From NCBI GenBank assembly GCA_949126835.1, contig OX421506.1:22410181-22474180 (forward strand): a stretch of DNA of 64,000 nucleotides, written 5' to 3'. The notes beneath the pieces are model-generated. The model was not told where the DNA came from. It worked only from the letters and a program-made list of their open reading frames with translations, and did no database searches. The stretch is from Anisus vortex (taxonomy: Eukaryota; Mollusca; Gastropoda; Planorbidae). Position 1 is the first letter of the stretch. The number at the start of each line of letters is the position of its first letter. The translations under genes and the position numbers were made by a program. This document shows, one piece after another, positions 46,980 through 59,158 of this stretch.

Positions 46980-47067
46980 GAACGGTGGCGGAGCGGCAGC
47001 GAGTTCGACTGGTGAATCCTGGTGAAGGCTAGGATTTGTTGCCTGATCTGAAGGGTGTTCTTGGGTC
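46980..47067 (+). mobile_element. SINE head fragment
   Basis: ACGGTGGCGGAGCGGCAGCG then GGTGAAGGCTAGGATTTGTT matches the tRNA-like head and adjoining part of the SINE; the rest is missing. Confidence 0.65.
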
Positions 47068-47069
47068 CT

Positions 47070-47285
47070 TGGCATTTTTATTAATGTTCTAAATGATGTT
47101 AAGTTACTGGTTTTCCTGGTTTGTTCAGGTAACCCATTCCATGCCCGAATGCCACTCTAGAAGAAAGAAGAAAGAGTACTTATATGCATTTGTTCTCGCA
47201 TATAGGATAAGGAAAGTGTTTTTACCTTTATGTTTATATGAGCATTGCAACAGGTTTTTTTGTTCAGTTCGAATTTAATAATCAT
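47070..47285 (-). mobile_element. LINE 3'-end fragment
   Basis: The minus strand reads ...GGAATGGGTTACCTGAACAA..., a worn form of the FRAWNRLPEQ coding end seen at 61885-61930, followed by the ATTTAGAACATTAATAAAAA tail. Joined directly to the SINE head just before it. Confidence 0.62.
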
Positions 47286-47289
47286 ATAT

Positions 47290-47977
47290 TATTACTACTT
47301 TACTCTTTACCATTCTGTCCGCTCGTGATTCTAGGTTTAGTGATTTGACTATTGGTGAAAATTCAGTTCTCAGTTGTGAATATTAGCTAGTATTGAACCA
47401 CTAACAAAAAAAAACGAAATTGAAATAACATAAATATAGGGATAGGAAGGAAAAAGTAGAATGACTTTCTTCAAACAAATTATTTTTATTGTCTCGAGTG
47501 TTAAACGTAGAATTGTCCGATTTCTTTGGCCGTTTTTTGGCCAGTTTAATGCTCATTGCTGCCTTATTTTTTATACATCGGAAGATTGGGAAATAGCTGC
47601 AGGAGGGGGTAAGACAAGGTCGTTTATATTGAATGCCCCACAATGCCTAGCCACTTAAAAAAAAAAACTTCTATTAACTTATGCCTCGTGAGCATCGTGA
47701 GTAGATTCTTAATACATTACACTTGTTTTGTTTGCTTAATAATTTTCTTATCCGGGCATTCAGCACCAGCTTGTTATAATGGCGATGTAGCGTTACGATC
47801 GTTTTTTTTTCAGCGTTGCTACTTCGTTTACATCTTTGTCTCGTTCAATTTGTTTCTACCCAATAATTAACAACATAATAATTTCTACCCAACAATTAAG
47901 TCACTATTGGGGAAAAAACTTTACTGGAAATAATATAAGACTATTAAGTACTAAAACTGTTCTAAGAATATTTATCT
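47290..47977. other. AT-rich DNA, nothing recognised
   Basis: Open frames of 60-80 codons occur on both strands without a recognisable domain. Confidence 0.4.
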
Positions 47978-47985
47978 TTCTAGAC

Positions 47986-48195
47986 CAGTGGTTCCCAAAG
48001 TGTGCGCCATGGAGAGCCAAAGCGCCATTAGAGAGGCATTGCGGAATATTTCAAAAGATCTTATAACTTTTTTCATTATATTATTGGATTCAATGAGGTA
48101 CAAAGTGACATTTCGGTGTTTTAAGTTTAAGGGCGTCACGAAAAAAGCACAACTTCAAACGGATGCCGTGATTTGATTAAGTTTGGTAACCACTG
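47986..48195. mobile_element. hAT-like MITE (CAGTGGTTCCCAAAG type)
   Basis: CAGTGGTTCCCAAAGTGTGC ... AAGTTTGGTAACCACTG gives a hAT-like inverted repeat. The 8 flanking bases TTCTAGAC and CTCAATAC match at only 5 positions, so the TSD is unconvincing. Confidence 0.7.
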
Positions 48196-49853
48196 CTCAA
48201 TACCTTTTTTTATAAATACATCGGAAGACAAAACACGCCCCCCCCCCTCTTTCCTTTGTGAAAATTTTGTTTAAACACCCTAGACAGCAACAAATCAATA
48301 TTGACAGATATAGACCATCGCTCCATACGCCTAACATTTGAGAAAATAATAATCTACCAATTATAATCGAGTTAGAGTCGCGTTAATAAAAACGATTTAA
48401 CTCGACCTACATGTCTAGATCTAAATCTATATCAGATGATTTGTTTTTTCATATATTATTTTTTTTCAGGATATCATTAACTGTTTATAGTTTATATGAA
48501 GCGAAAAGAAAAAGGAGAAAAACAAGTGAAAACTACATCCAGGTAGGAATATGTTTATTGTCAGTCTACCAATCTTGTGACATGGCAAAGGAGTCATGTG
48601 ATTGGCTGCGAGGTAATACCATACAATTATCTGTTGATGCTAGTGATGTTAGTGATGTTTGAGGGAGGGGGGGGGGGGGGAGCCACTTAAAGACTAAAGG
48701 TCATGTTTAAAAAATATCTTTCTTTTTCTTTTTTTCTTAGTGTATATATTTTATTTTTCATCGAATTGTTGTCAGGTGATGTTTTTTGTAATTGGGAAGC
48801 ACGTGGGTCTATTTCTTTCTCACTCACTCCATCACTCTTTTACTCTTTATCTGTCACAAGTTTTGTCTTTTCATTAGAGTGCTTACTCCCTCCCTTCAAC
48901 TCCCATATATCTCTCTTGACTGTACCTCTCCTTATTCGTCTCTATCTTTATATATTGATATATATATATATACATGTGTATGTGTGTGTGTGTTTCTCTC
49001 ACTCTCTCATTAGCTTCTCATAATGTGTTCTGTCTCAATCAGTTCTATATCTATTATTTCTTTCTTTGCCGTATAACAGCTATTTTTTTTTTCGAATTTT
49101 TTTTTTATTTTAACCACCTGCCTATTTAGATGTTACGGTTATTTTTTTTTTTTTTAAAGGGCTATATAAATCATTCTATAAAATTTTTACAATACATCTC
49201 TGTCCAACCATAATTTCGTACATAGGCATAAGAAGGGATTATCCTCTTATTCGAAAACGCATTTAAACTAAGAAGGCATATTGAAAATCGCGTTTGTAAA
49301 ATTTTGTTATAAAGATCAAAATAAAAGATATAAATTATACAAAAATCCCCCCAGTCCTCTCCCTTGCCTCTCGCCTTCCCGGCCCGTGGAAAAATACATG
49401 CGTATGCACCTCCACCCCCCCCCCCATCGCCTTTTTGCCGTCGATAACTGAATCATTTAGTCACACAGTACAAAGGAGAGATAATCGCACCTCGATCTAG
49501 TCACTAACAGCGCCAAATTAACATGTCAAGAAACCGTTGTAGTGGTAGTCCATCAGCTGATGACAAGTAATATGACTGTAATATTTTAGGCGTTGCACTA
49601 ATAACTACCTGCAATACTGAACACAAATAAAAATATAGGTAGTTAGTTCCGGTAGTTATAAACAGTTGAGAAACAAGTTCCGGTTCCTCTTGCGCAACCA
49701 ATAGCATTGCGACATTTGAAATGTTGTTTTTTTTTAACTTGACATTTGAAAAACACACTTCCTATAGATAAATAAGTTCATTCTGTTAACATTGGAAACT
49801 GTTGTTTTGCTGATTTAAGTGGGATTCACATTCCCAAATGTCTTATGATTCAA
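48196..49853. other. AT-rich DNA, nothing recognised
   Basis: G run at 48665-48680, a short TA/TG microsatellite near 48957-48990, and poly-T runs. The longest open frame (106 codons, 48703-49023) is low complexity. Confidence 0.4.
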
Positions 49854-50347
49854 TCTATATATATATATATAAAGTAGACTGTGTTCAGCCAATCATATTA
49901 TTTAATTTAAAGACACGTGACCTTATTGTCTCATATTATAGGCTACTTTTGCGATCTCGCTTTGTGCATGTGTCTTCACTAGCTAGGTGGATAACGCATC
50001 GGACTGGCATGCGGGCGACCCGGGTTCGATTCTCCAGTTAGTCTTAAGCATTTTTTTTCTAAAAAAAAATTTTTCAATTAATATTACTTTTAAGAAAAGG
50101 GATTGTAAATCTACGAGAAGCACTGGGCAATTTCCATTTTTGTTAAATAAAAATACTAAGCTTACCTATTTTTAATCCTATTACAATATTTATTTTAAAT
50201 TACTTTCCTAAAAGACTTCAGTAAAAAATAATAATATTTATAGCTTTCTGTTCATAGTAGTTTATATATGTTTTTATCTGTAGTTTATACAGGCCTGTCT
50301 TATTCCCCCCCCCCCCCCCCCGGGCAACGCCGGGCAATTTAGCTTGT
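49854..50347 (+). mobile_element. Helentron-like element with tRNA-like core, copy B
   Basis: TCTATATATATATATAAAGT start, CAGCCAATCATATTA, AAGACACGTGACCTTATTGT, a tRNA-like stretch at 49977-50040 (CTAGGTGGATAACGCATCGG ... CCCGGGTTCGATTC), TTACAATATTTATTTTAAAT, a C run, then the hairpin CCCGGGCAACGCCGGG and AATTTAGCTTGT. Same order as copy A. Confidence 0.72.
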
Positions 50348-51900
50348 TAGCTATATTTTAAACGAAAGAAAAATAATAACTCACTGATTTCTTCGATTGA
50401 AGTGACAATGAATCAAAACGAAATAGGTCTAGATCTAGTACACAATATTGCAGAAAAACACACAAAAATATAAACGTCGCTTGGCAGTTCATGGCAGTAA
50501 TTATGGTAAACAATAACTAATGGTCTTCTTCTTCTTCTTCATATTACTGTGGAGACCCCGTTAGGACCGAGGAAAGAGTCCACAATTTAACTAAACATAA
50601 AATAAAAAACATCACAAACAACAATTATAAGCAGATGACAGGGTGTCATTTTAGGTCTGTTCTTTTCCGGTCAACAACTCGGAAATTCCGAATAGGAATA
50701 ATTGAGAATAAACTTCCGGTTTCTGAAAATGTAAATTTTAAAACTGTTAGTTTTATTGAAGCGTCATTAGCAACCTCGTTATTTTTTTGTATAAAGATTT
50801 GTTAGAAATATATATATAAAAAAAGTAAAATAACATTTATATTGATTTATTTTTTTTCAATTAAAGAAAAGACAATTTTGAATATAATTATATTTCAATT
50901 TAGAGTGTAAAAATACGTTTGCCACATAAGTCTTGATCTCTATATGGTTTGAAATATAATCTCTTCAGCAACAGTAGTTGGGAATAAGTAAGGCGGCCGT
51001 GCATTGTGATGGCCACATAAGCACTTTGTAAGCCGTTGCCACAAAATGCGTATTTAACGCTGTTTTGGGGTTAAAGAGAATAAAGACCTCAATATACCAT
51101 GCAGATCATTCTTCACTTCAAGGTTAAGAAGTTGAAAAGCAGGATTAAAATTTGTTGTGGGAGAACATTTCTTAAAAAAAAAAAAAAAAAGATACATATT
51201 TCTTGTATAAATTATGTAATAAATCGTGCGAGAAGCGGATTTTGTCTACTATGTGACGTCATTTAACATGAAATTTAAAAAAAAAATTGGTCCACGATTA
51301 CAGCATACAAGGGCGAATAACTGTTCGTTTTATTTCAATATTTTTCTCATGTACGACCTATATATAGGACACTAGAAGGCGCGTCTGTAATGTATAAGAT
51401 AAGATAAAATCTCAGGAAACCAAGCCTCCTTTCGACATATAATATATTTGCAGTTTAATATTTCATTGATCGTGACATGATAATGTTATATTAAAAAAAA
51501 AAGAAGACGCATATATTCCGAAGGTTGGCGTTCCGATCTTCGGGTACATCTCAACCTGGTGCCATTTCTCAAAATAAAACATATACACTAGATGTTCTAT
51601 CATTTATGGGCAATTCATTTCTAATACTCGTGGAACAGGAATACAATAGTAATTAAACATATTTAATTGTTACTCGAGCCGACCGCCGTGTTCTATCCCG
51701 GAACCGTTTTTGGAGCAGATTTTTTTTAGTGTTTTTTATTTTTAATAAATAATGAAAAAAAAATAGAAGTATTGAGCGAAAATGAAAATTTTAAATTTAA
51801 AAAATGATTAAACATCGTATAGGCCACTACAATTATTTATAGGCACTCGTAATCCATAACTTACTCTACATATAGTTTAAGTTGAAGGTTGTAGGCTACA
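50348..51900. other. AT-rich DNA with worn repeat scraps
   Basis: A decayed SINE middle at about 50985-51065 (GGCGGCCGTGCATTGTGATG GCC...) and a LINE tail at about 51370-51410 (GAAGGCGCGTCTGTAATGTA TAAGATAAGATAA). Otherwise featureless. Confidence 0.45.
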
Positions 51901-51950
51901 TCAAGGGTCACGTACATTCGGCACGTGTGCCAGACTTGGCACGCAGATTT
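51901..51950. mobile_element. hAT terminal fragment
   Basis: TCACGTACATTCGGCACGTG followed by TGCCAGACTTGGCACGCAGA is the subterminal region of the GGCACGCG hAT family; no second end nearby. Confidence 0.6.
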
Positions 51951-52009
51951 TTGCGTCCAACACTTAGATGTGTTTTGAGTCTAGTCTTCCATTTTCATTA
52001 GGTTTTATG

Positions 52010-52130
52010 CCAGCTTAAGTGTGTGTATGTTTTCTTGTTTGTTCACGCAACCCATTCCATGCCCAGATGACACTCGGGATGTAAGAGAACGTATAAGCGT
52101 TTCTCCTTTTTTATGAATAAAAAAGAAAAT
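52010..52130 (-). mobile_element. LINE 3'-end fragment
   Basis: Contains the complement of GGAATGGGTTGCGTGAACAA, the LINE coding end, and AGAGAACGTATAAGCGTTTC on the plus strand. Confidence 0.5.
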
Positions 52131-52150
52131 TGTTTTAAACCGAATGTCTG

Positions 52151-52407
52151 AGTAAAGTAAAGTAAAGTACCCGTTGGACCAAATATATAATATAGCCGGT
52201 GAAGCAGCGTTCACCAGTTTCTGTGGCCATAACATACAAGGGAATGTGTGGCCAGCACAATATCACTAGTCGTCTTTACTTTGCCACAACTAATGTCAGG
52301 TCCCCATCAGAGCTGAGTAGACTCAGGGACTCCCTCCAGTCCCGGGAACAAAACCTAGCCTTCACCTGGATTCGAACCCAGGACCTTCGGTAGGTGCTAG
52401 TGCCCAT
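52151..52407 (-). mobile_element. tRNA-headed SINE, copy
   Basis: On plus it starts with GTAAAGTAAAGTAAAGTACC (the A/T tail side) and then runs in order through AAGCAGCGTTCACCAGTTTC, GTGTGGCCAGCACAATAT, CCCCATCAGAGCTGAGTAGA and the B-box complement GGATTCGAACCCAGGAC. Confidence 0.87.
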
Positions 52408-53064
52408 ATATTCATTATTAATTATGGTAGCGTGGTAGCCTCTGGGCAGCTAAACATTTATATTTCTATTTTCATTTATTAACAGCATCATGTATGATAT
52501 AATAGTCCATGCACACTTGAAATCATGAGGCAACAAACTCGTCTTTACTTACTTTAATTTATTTGTTTTACAAACACAAAACTCATTTTCAAGAATGATA
52601 AATAATAACAAGTTGTATTCTATTCAGATACTTTAAGAAATTCAGTATAATACTCAATGTTCCAATAATATAGCCATCAATAAAGTTCTTGTGGCTCTAA
52701 CTCTAAGAAGTTTTACGCCATTTTCTTTGGGCGGAAGTCCAACTTAACTTACTTGCAGACGATACTAATGCATGCCGGTATATCCTAAGATATACTGGTC
52801 ACTGGCATATATTTTATTACCAACTGGAAACAACCGACTATGAATATCAAACAATACATTGCGATTAAATAAAACATTTAAATATAAATACAAAATCAAT
52901 CAAATGACCGATCCAATTATAATTCTAGTGAAAGGAAATATCTACAGTAGGCCAGTCTAACGCGATGCCACTTGGCCACATGTGCCCCATTATCTGAGAG
53001 TGTAATAGATTGTTACTGTGGGCTATTTCTTATTTAGAATTTTATGCTTTAAGTATTATAACTA
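52408..53064. other. AT-rich DNA, nothing recognised
   Basis: No exon, repeat or RNA gene seen. Confidence 0.45.
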
Positions 53065-53515
53065 ACAAGCTAAATTCCCCCGGGGGCAAATACAACATAC
53101 CTGAATAAGCTACAGATAAAAAATTGTAAAAGCTACAATAGACAGAAAGCTATAGATCTAATAGTTTTAAAAATTATTTATTTTTTTACAGAAGACATTT
53201 AGGAAAGTTTTTTTTTTTTAATATTGTAATCGGGTTAAATATAGGCAATTTTACAAAATGCTAAATTGCCTGGTGTTGCCCGTGGATTTACTATCTTTTT
53301 TTTAAAGTGATATAAATTGAAATAAAAAAAAATTATAGATAAAAAAAAAGTTTTAGACTAAATGGAGAATCGACGAATCCGGGTCGACTACATGGCAGTC
53401 CGATACGTTATCCACTCAGCTAGCAAGGACACATGCGCTAAGTCAAATTGCTAAGGTAAAATATGAGACAATAAGGTCATGTGTCCTTAAACAAACCAAT
53501 TTGATTGGTTAAACA
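53065..53515 (-). mobile_element. Helentron-like element with tRNA-like core, copy D
   Basis: Reverse copy: ACAAGCTAAATT at the left is the complement of the 3' terminus, followed by CCCCCGGGGGC (worn hairpin), AACCCGATTACAATATT in complement, a tRNA-like complement at about 53372-53435, AATAAGGTCATGTGTCCTT and TTGATTGGTTAAAC. Confidence 0.66.
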
Positions 53516-53904
53516 TCTTTCCATCTGCTTTTAATACCAACGCCCACCTTATGTTGTAAATGATATCTGACCTGAATGCCTGTAAACATCCCCCCCCCCA
53601 CCCCCAGACCGTGTTTTTAATATATATAAAAAAAATGTCAATAGTTTAAAGTTCATATAAACAGACACATCTCAGAAATCAGAGAAATTAGCACTGAAGC
53701 GGGGCGCCCTCTAGCTTCCAATTCTATAATTATACCATCTACAATCTACACCAATGACATTCCGAGGCTTGTCAGTCGATGAAGTTCCCTTAATCAAATA
53801 CCCCAAGGACATTATCTCTGACAGATCGTGTAGAAACAATAAGCTTATTTTGTCCGGAAAAGCAGACAAGAAAGAAGTCATTGTAAGCTTTGTTAAAATA
53901 TACA
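53516..53904. other. Unique DNA, nothing recognised
   Basis: C run at 53590-53605. No exon seen. Confidence 0.4.
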
Positions 53905-54245
53905 CCTGAATAATCAACCAAACAATCATCCAAATAATCAACCAAATTATCAACCAAATAAACAACCAAATTATCAACCAAATAATCATCGAATAATCAA
54001 CAAAAAATAACCAAATAATCAACCAAATAATCAAACAAATATTCAAACAAATTATCAACCAAAAAATCAAATAAATAATAAAACAAATAATCATCAAATA
54101 ATCATCAAAAAAATTAACCAAATAATCAACCAAATAATCAACCAAATTATCAACCAAATATTATATCAAACATGAACCAAATGATCAACCAAATTATCAC
54201 CAAGTAATCTTCAAATAATCAACGAAATAATTTACCAAATAATAG
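53905..54245. repeat. AATCAACCAAAT-type tandem repeat
   Basis: Degenerate ~12-bp units (AATAATCAACCA, AATTATCAACCA, AATCATC). On the minus strand they keep a frame open with repeating WLIIWLII/DYLV strings; this is a repeat artefact, not a membrane protein. Confidence 0.9.
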
Positions 54246-54346
54246 ATCAAGACCAGGACTAGTAAGTAAAGAAGTGTTTAAAGTAGAAAACAATTTTTTT
54301 GTTCTTTCATTCACTTTTCATATGGTATCTCTTCTTTTTTTTAATG

Positions 54347-57300
54347 CATTTTTTAGGAACGTTTGATTAAATAGATTAGTGTGTGACGTCATTTAATGAC
54401 GTTTGATTAAATAGATTAGTGTGTGACGTCATTTAATGACGTTTGATTAAATAGATTAGTGTGTGACGTCATTTTTTAGGAACGTTTGATTAAATAGATT
54501 AGTGTGTGACGTCATTTTTTAGGAACGTTTGATTAAATAGATTAGTGTGTGACGTCATTTTTTAGGAACGTTTGATTAAATAGATTAGTGTGTGACGTCA
54601 TTTAATGACGTTTGATTAAATAGATTAGTGTGTGACGTCATTTAATGACGTTTGATTAAATAGATTAGTGTGTGACGTCATTTAATGACGTTTGATTAAA
54701 TAGATTAGTGTGTGACGTCATTTTTTAGGAACGTTTGATTAAATAGATTAGTGTGTGACGTCATTTTTTAGGAACGTTTGATTAAATAGATTAGTGTGTG
54801 ACGTCATTTTTTAGGAACGTTTGATTAAATAGATTAGTGTGTGACGTTATTTTTTAGGAACGTTTGATTAAATAGATTAGTGTGTGACGTCATTTTTTAG
54901 GAACGTTTGATTAAATAGATTAGTGTGTGACGTCATTTTTTAGGAACGTTTGATTAAATAGATTAGTGTGTGACGTCATTTTTTAGGAACGTTTGATTAA
55001 ATAGATTAGTGTGTGACGTCATTTTTTAGGAACGTTTGATTAAATAGATTAGTGTGTGACGTCATTTTTTAGAAACGTTTGATTAAATAGATTAGTGTGT
55101 GACGTCATTTAATGACGTTTGATTAAATAGATTAGTGTGTGACGTCATTTTTTAGGAACGTTTGATTAAATAGATTAGTGTGTGACGTCATTTAATGACG
55201 TTTGATTAAATAGATTAGTGTGTGACGTCATTTTTTAGGAACGTTTGATTAAATAGATTAGTGTGTGACGTCATTTTTTAGGAACGTTTGATTAAATAGA
55301 TTAGTGTGTGACGTCATTTAATGACGTTTGATTAAATAGATTAGTGTGTGACGTCATTTTTTAGGAACGTTTGATTAAATAGATTAGTGTGTGACCTCAT
55401 TTTTTAGGAACGTTTGATTAAATAGATTAGTGTGTGACGTCATTTTTTAGGAACGTTTGATTAAATAGATTAGTGTGTGACGTCATTTAATGACGTTTGA
55501 TTAAATAGATTAGTGTGTGACGTCATTTTTTAGGAACGTTTGATTAAATAGATTAGTGTGTGACGTCATTTTTTAGGAACGTTTGATTAAATAGATTAGT
55601 GTGTGACGTCATTTTTTAGGAACGTTTGATTAAATAGATTAGTGTGTGACGTCATTTTTTAGGAACGTTTGATTAAATAGATTAGTGTGTGACGTCATTT
55701 TTTAGGAACGTTTGATGAAATAGATTAGTGTGTGACGTCATTTTTTAGGAACGTTTGATTAAATAGATTAGTGTGTGACGTCATTTTTTAGGAACGTTTG
55801 ATTAAATAGATTAGTGTGTGACGTCATTTTTTAGGAACGTTTGATTAAATAGATTAGTGTGTGACGTCATTTTTTAGGAACGTTTGATTAAATAGATTAG
55901 TGTGTGACGTCATTTTTTAGGAACGTTTGATTAAATAGATTAGTGTGTGACGTCATTTTTTAGGAACGTTTGATTAAATAGATTAGTGTGTGACGTCATT
56001 TTTTAGGAACGTTTGATTAAATAGATTAGTGTGTGACGTCATTTTTTAGGAACGTTTGATTAAATAGATTAGTGTGTGACGTCATTTTTTAGGAACGTTT
56101 GATTAAATAGATTAGTGTGTGACGTCATTTTTTAGGAACGTTTGATGAAATAGATTAGTGTGTGACGTCATTTTTTAGGAACGTTTGATTAAATAGATTA
56201 GTGTGTGACGTCATTTTTTAGGAACGTTTGATTAAATAGATTAGTGTGTGACGTCATTTTTTAGGAACGTTTGATTAAATAGATTAGTGTGTGACGTCAT
56301 TTTTTAGGAACGTTTGATTAAATAGATTAGTGTGTGACGTCATTTTTTAGGAACGTTTGATTAAATAGATTAGTGTGTGACGTCATTTTTTAGGAACGTT
56401 TGATTAAATAGATTAGTGTGTGACGTCATTTTTTAGGAACGTTTGATTAAATAGATTAGTGTGTGACGTCATTTTTTAGGAACGTTTGATTAAATAGATT
56501 AGTGTGTGACGTCATTTTTTAGGAACGTTTGATTAAATAGATTAGTGTGTGACGTCATTTTTTAGGAACGTTTGATTAAATAGATTAGTGTGTGACGTCA
56601 TTTTTTAGGAACGTTTGATTAAATAGATTAGTGTGTGACGTCATTTTTTAGGAACGTTTGATTAAATAGATTAGTGTGTGACGTCATTTTTTAGGAACGT
56701 TTGATTAAATAGATTAGTGTGTGACGTCATTTTTTAGGAACGTTTGATTAAATAGATTAGTGTGTGACGTCATTTTTTAGGAACGTTTGATTAAATAGAT
56801 TAGTGTGTGACGTCATTTTTTAGGAACGTTTGATTAAATAGATTAGTGTGTGACGTCATTTTTTAGGAACGTTTGATTAAATAGATTAGTGTGTGACGTC
56901 ATTTTTTAGGAACGTTTGATTAAATAGATTAGTGTGTGACGTCATTTTTTAAGAACGTTTGATTAAATAGATTAGTGTGTGACGTCATTTTTTAGGAACG
57001 TTTGATTAAATAGATTAGTGTGTGACGTCATTTTTTAGGAACGTTTGATTAAATAGATTAGTGTGTGACGTCATTTTTTAGGAACGTTTGATTAAATAGA
57101 TTAGTGTGTGACGTCATTTTTTAGGAACGTTTGATTAAATAGATTAGTGTGTGACGTCATTTTTTAGGAACGTTTGATTAAATAGATTAGTGTGTGACGT
57201 CATTTTTTAGGAACGTTTGATTAAATAGATTAGTGTGTGACGTCATTTTTTAGGAACGTTTGATTAAATAGATTAGTGTGTGACGTCATTTTTTAGGAAC

Positions 57301-57598
57301 GTTTGATTAAATAGATTAGTGTGTGACGTCATTTTTTAGGAACGTTTGATTAAATAGATTAGTGTGTGACGTCATTTTTTAGGAACGTTTGATTAAATAG
57401 ATTAGTGTGTGACGTCATTTTTTAGGAACGTTTGATTAAATAGATTAGTGTGTGACGTCATTTTTTAGGAACGTTTGATTAAATAGATTAGTGTGTGACG
57501 TCATTTTTTAGGAACGTTTGATTAAATAGATTAGTGTGTGACGTCATTTTTTAGGAACGTTTGATTAAATAGATTAGTGTGTGACGTCATTTAATGAC
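54347..57598. repeat. 43/40-bp satellite, ~75 units, CRE motif in each
   Basis: Main unit of 43 bp: GAACGTTTGATTAAATAGAT, TAGTGTGTGACGTCATT, TTTTAG. A 40-bp variant has ATTTAATGACGTTTG at the junction and is mixed in only over the first ~1.2 kb and as the last unit. Nearly every unit holds the perfect palindrome TGACGTCA; rare exceptions are near 54841 (GACGTTAT) and 55392 (GACCTCAT). The variant TTTGATGAAA appears at 55711 and 56141, exactly 10 units (430 bp) apart, showing block duplication. No long open frame. Confidence 0.97.
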
Positions 57599-57907
57599 AA
57601 CTTTTTTATTATTTTTGTTCTGCTTAATTTAATGTGGAAATTTCTACATCTGTGACGTCAAAACAAGACGGATCTTAAACGCTTTTCTTGAACGCTTTTC
57701 GCCCATTTTATCATGGCCATAAAGTAAATTTATTTTTTTAAATTAAAATCCCCAAGCCTCTAAAACATTAAACACATTAAAGACAAAGGTCCTTGGAGAT
57801 ATTATAGAACTTAGATTACGGAAAAGGTCCATCACCCGAACATACATTAAAGTCAAACGCTATACAAATTAATCTAGTGCCCATGGTACGCTATTCCAGT
57901 ACAAAGT
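57599..57907. other. Flank of satellite with one more TGACGTCA
   Basis: Contains TGTGACGTCAAAACAAGACG at about 57650, outside the array. No gene recognised. Confidence 0.5.
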
Positions 57908-57915
57908 CTATAGAG

Positions 57916-58112
57916 CAGCAATGGCGAACCTATGGCACGCGTGCCACAGCTGGCACGCAGAGCCATTTCTGTGGGCACGCGAGCATTTACCCAAAATGGA
58001 ACAGCTAAGTAATAGTATTTGGTTTTAATTGCTGTGTTGGCACGTTGAAAGAAATAAGTTGGTCTTGTATTGCACTTTGGGCACGCGGCCTCAAAAAGGT
58101 TCGCCATCACTG
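57916..58112. mobile_element. hAT MITE, 197 bp, perfect 8-bp TSD
   Basis: The ends CAGCAATGGCGAACC and GGTTCGCCATCACTG are flanked by CTATAGAG on both sides (57908-57915 and 58113-58120). The interior has GGCACGCGTGCCACAGCTGG and GGGCACGCGGCC blocks. A close relative of the 43.4 and 62.6 kb MITEs. Confidence 0.92.
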
Positions 58113-58120
58113 CTATAGAG

Positions 58121-58938
58121 AGTTGCCGAAGACCTTGAATGGAAATTATTGCAAATAGATATAGATTTAAACAATAGTGCAAACAGAAATTAGAGATAGA
58201 CGAAAATTGCAAAGACATAAAAAAAATTTATAGGACTTTATTTAAACAATAAAAGAGCGAACTCAGGCGTATTGCATTAATTGGGCCTTAAGAGTGTATA
58301 ACAATCTCATTACTTTGACCTTTTGTCTGAAAGACAGGCCAAACAAACTTACAGTGGTATGAAATTGCCTGAACGGCCCCAAAAGCTATAACGCATTGTG
58401 ACACTTGCTATCGCTTTAAGTTATCGTGTCCGATGTTACTGAATCTATCTAACCCCCACGACCAACTCCCCTCCTCCCCACCAATCACACCACCCTTCAC
58501 GTCATCGCGGCGCCCCCCCCCCACCACCACCCATGTGTTTGGATACGTATCCACGAGGGAGGGCGCCTGTTTTAACAGAAGACACCCGGTTAATGGCCTG
58601 CCCCCCAGCCATCCCTTCTGCACGAAGCGACTTGGCTATAGCTGTAATCGATATGTAAAAAAGAAAACAATATATTAAGCTTGTTGTCGGTTGATGATGA
58701 GCACATTTTTCGCAAAATTGTTAAATACTACGAGAAATTATGACAACTGACATGCCCTTCAAAGAAACGAATTCGCTGCCCTCATTAGACAAGACATAAT
58801 AATAAACTAAAATGTACTTGTTGTTTAACAGTGTATTTGTCAGTTCTCGGATTTATTTTGATTTTTATATTTTGTTCAGAGCTAACTAGAACCTAATGTT
58901 GAAGTGGTAATTATACTTTAATTTCTCCTGGGGCACGA

Positions 58939-58973
<35 letters not shown>

Positions 58974-59158
58974 CTCTTGCTTTTAAAAATCATCACACTG
59001 GTGCCAGATATTAAATGCACGCGTGTGGTTGCCTTAACCTCAGAAAGGCCTTCTTTGTACAATAAAGATTTTTTTTAAGTCAATGACATTTTCTGAATTC
59101 GCAAAACTACTACAAGCTGGTCCTGCTGTTAATACACCGGACTGCCAAAAAACGGCGT
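58121..59158. other. Non-coding DNA with C-rich patch and CT run
   Basis: C-rich stretch at 58455-58535 and a (CT)n run at 58942-58970. Open frames on both strands at 58408-58678 are proline/glycine-rich products of that composition. Confidence 0.45.

Noticed and set aside
49977..50040. Genuine tRNA gene (also near 12640, 36758, 53372 and 60708)
   Set aside because: Each lies at the same place within a dispersed mobile element and pairs poorly in the acceptor stem; they are tRNA-like cores, not independent genes.
53711..54157. 148-codon frame that looks like a membrane protein
   Set aside because: Most of it is the translation of an AATCAACCAAAT tandem repeat.
54347..57598. CRISPR-like array
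   Set aside because: Units are contiguous tandem copies with no unique spacers, in animal DNA.
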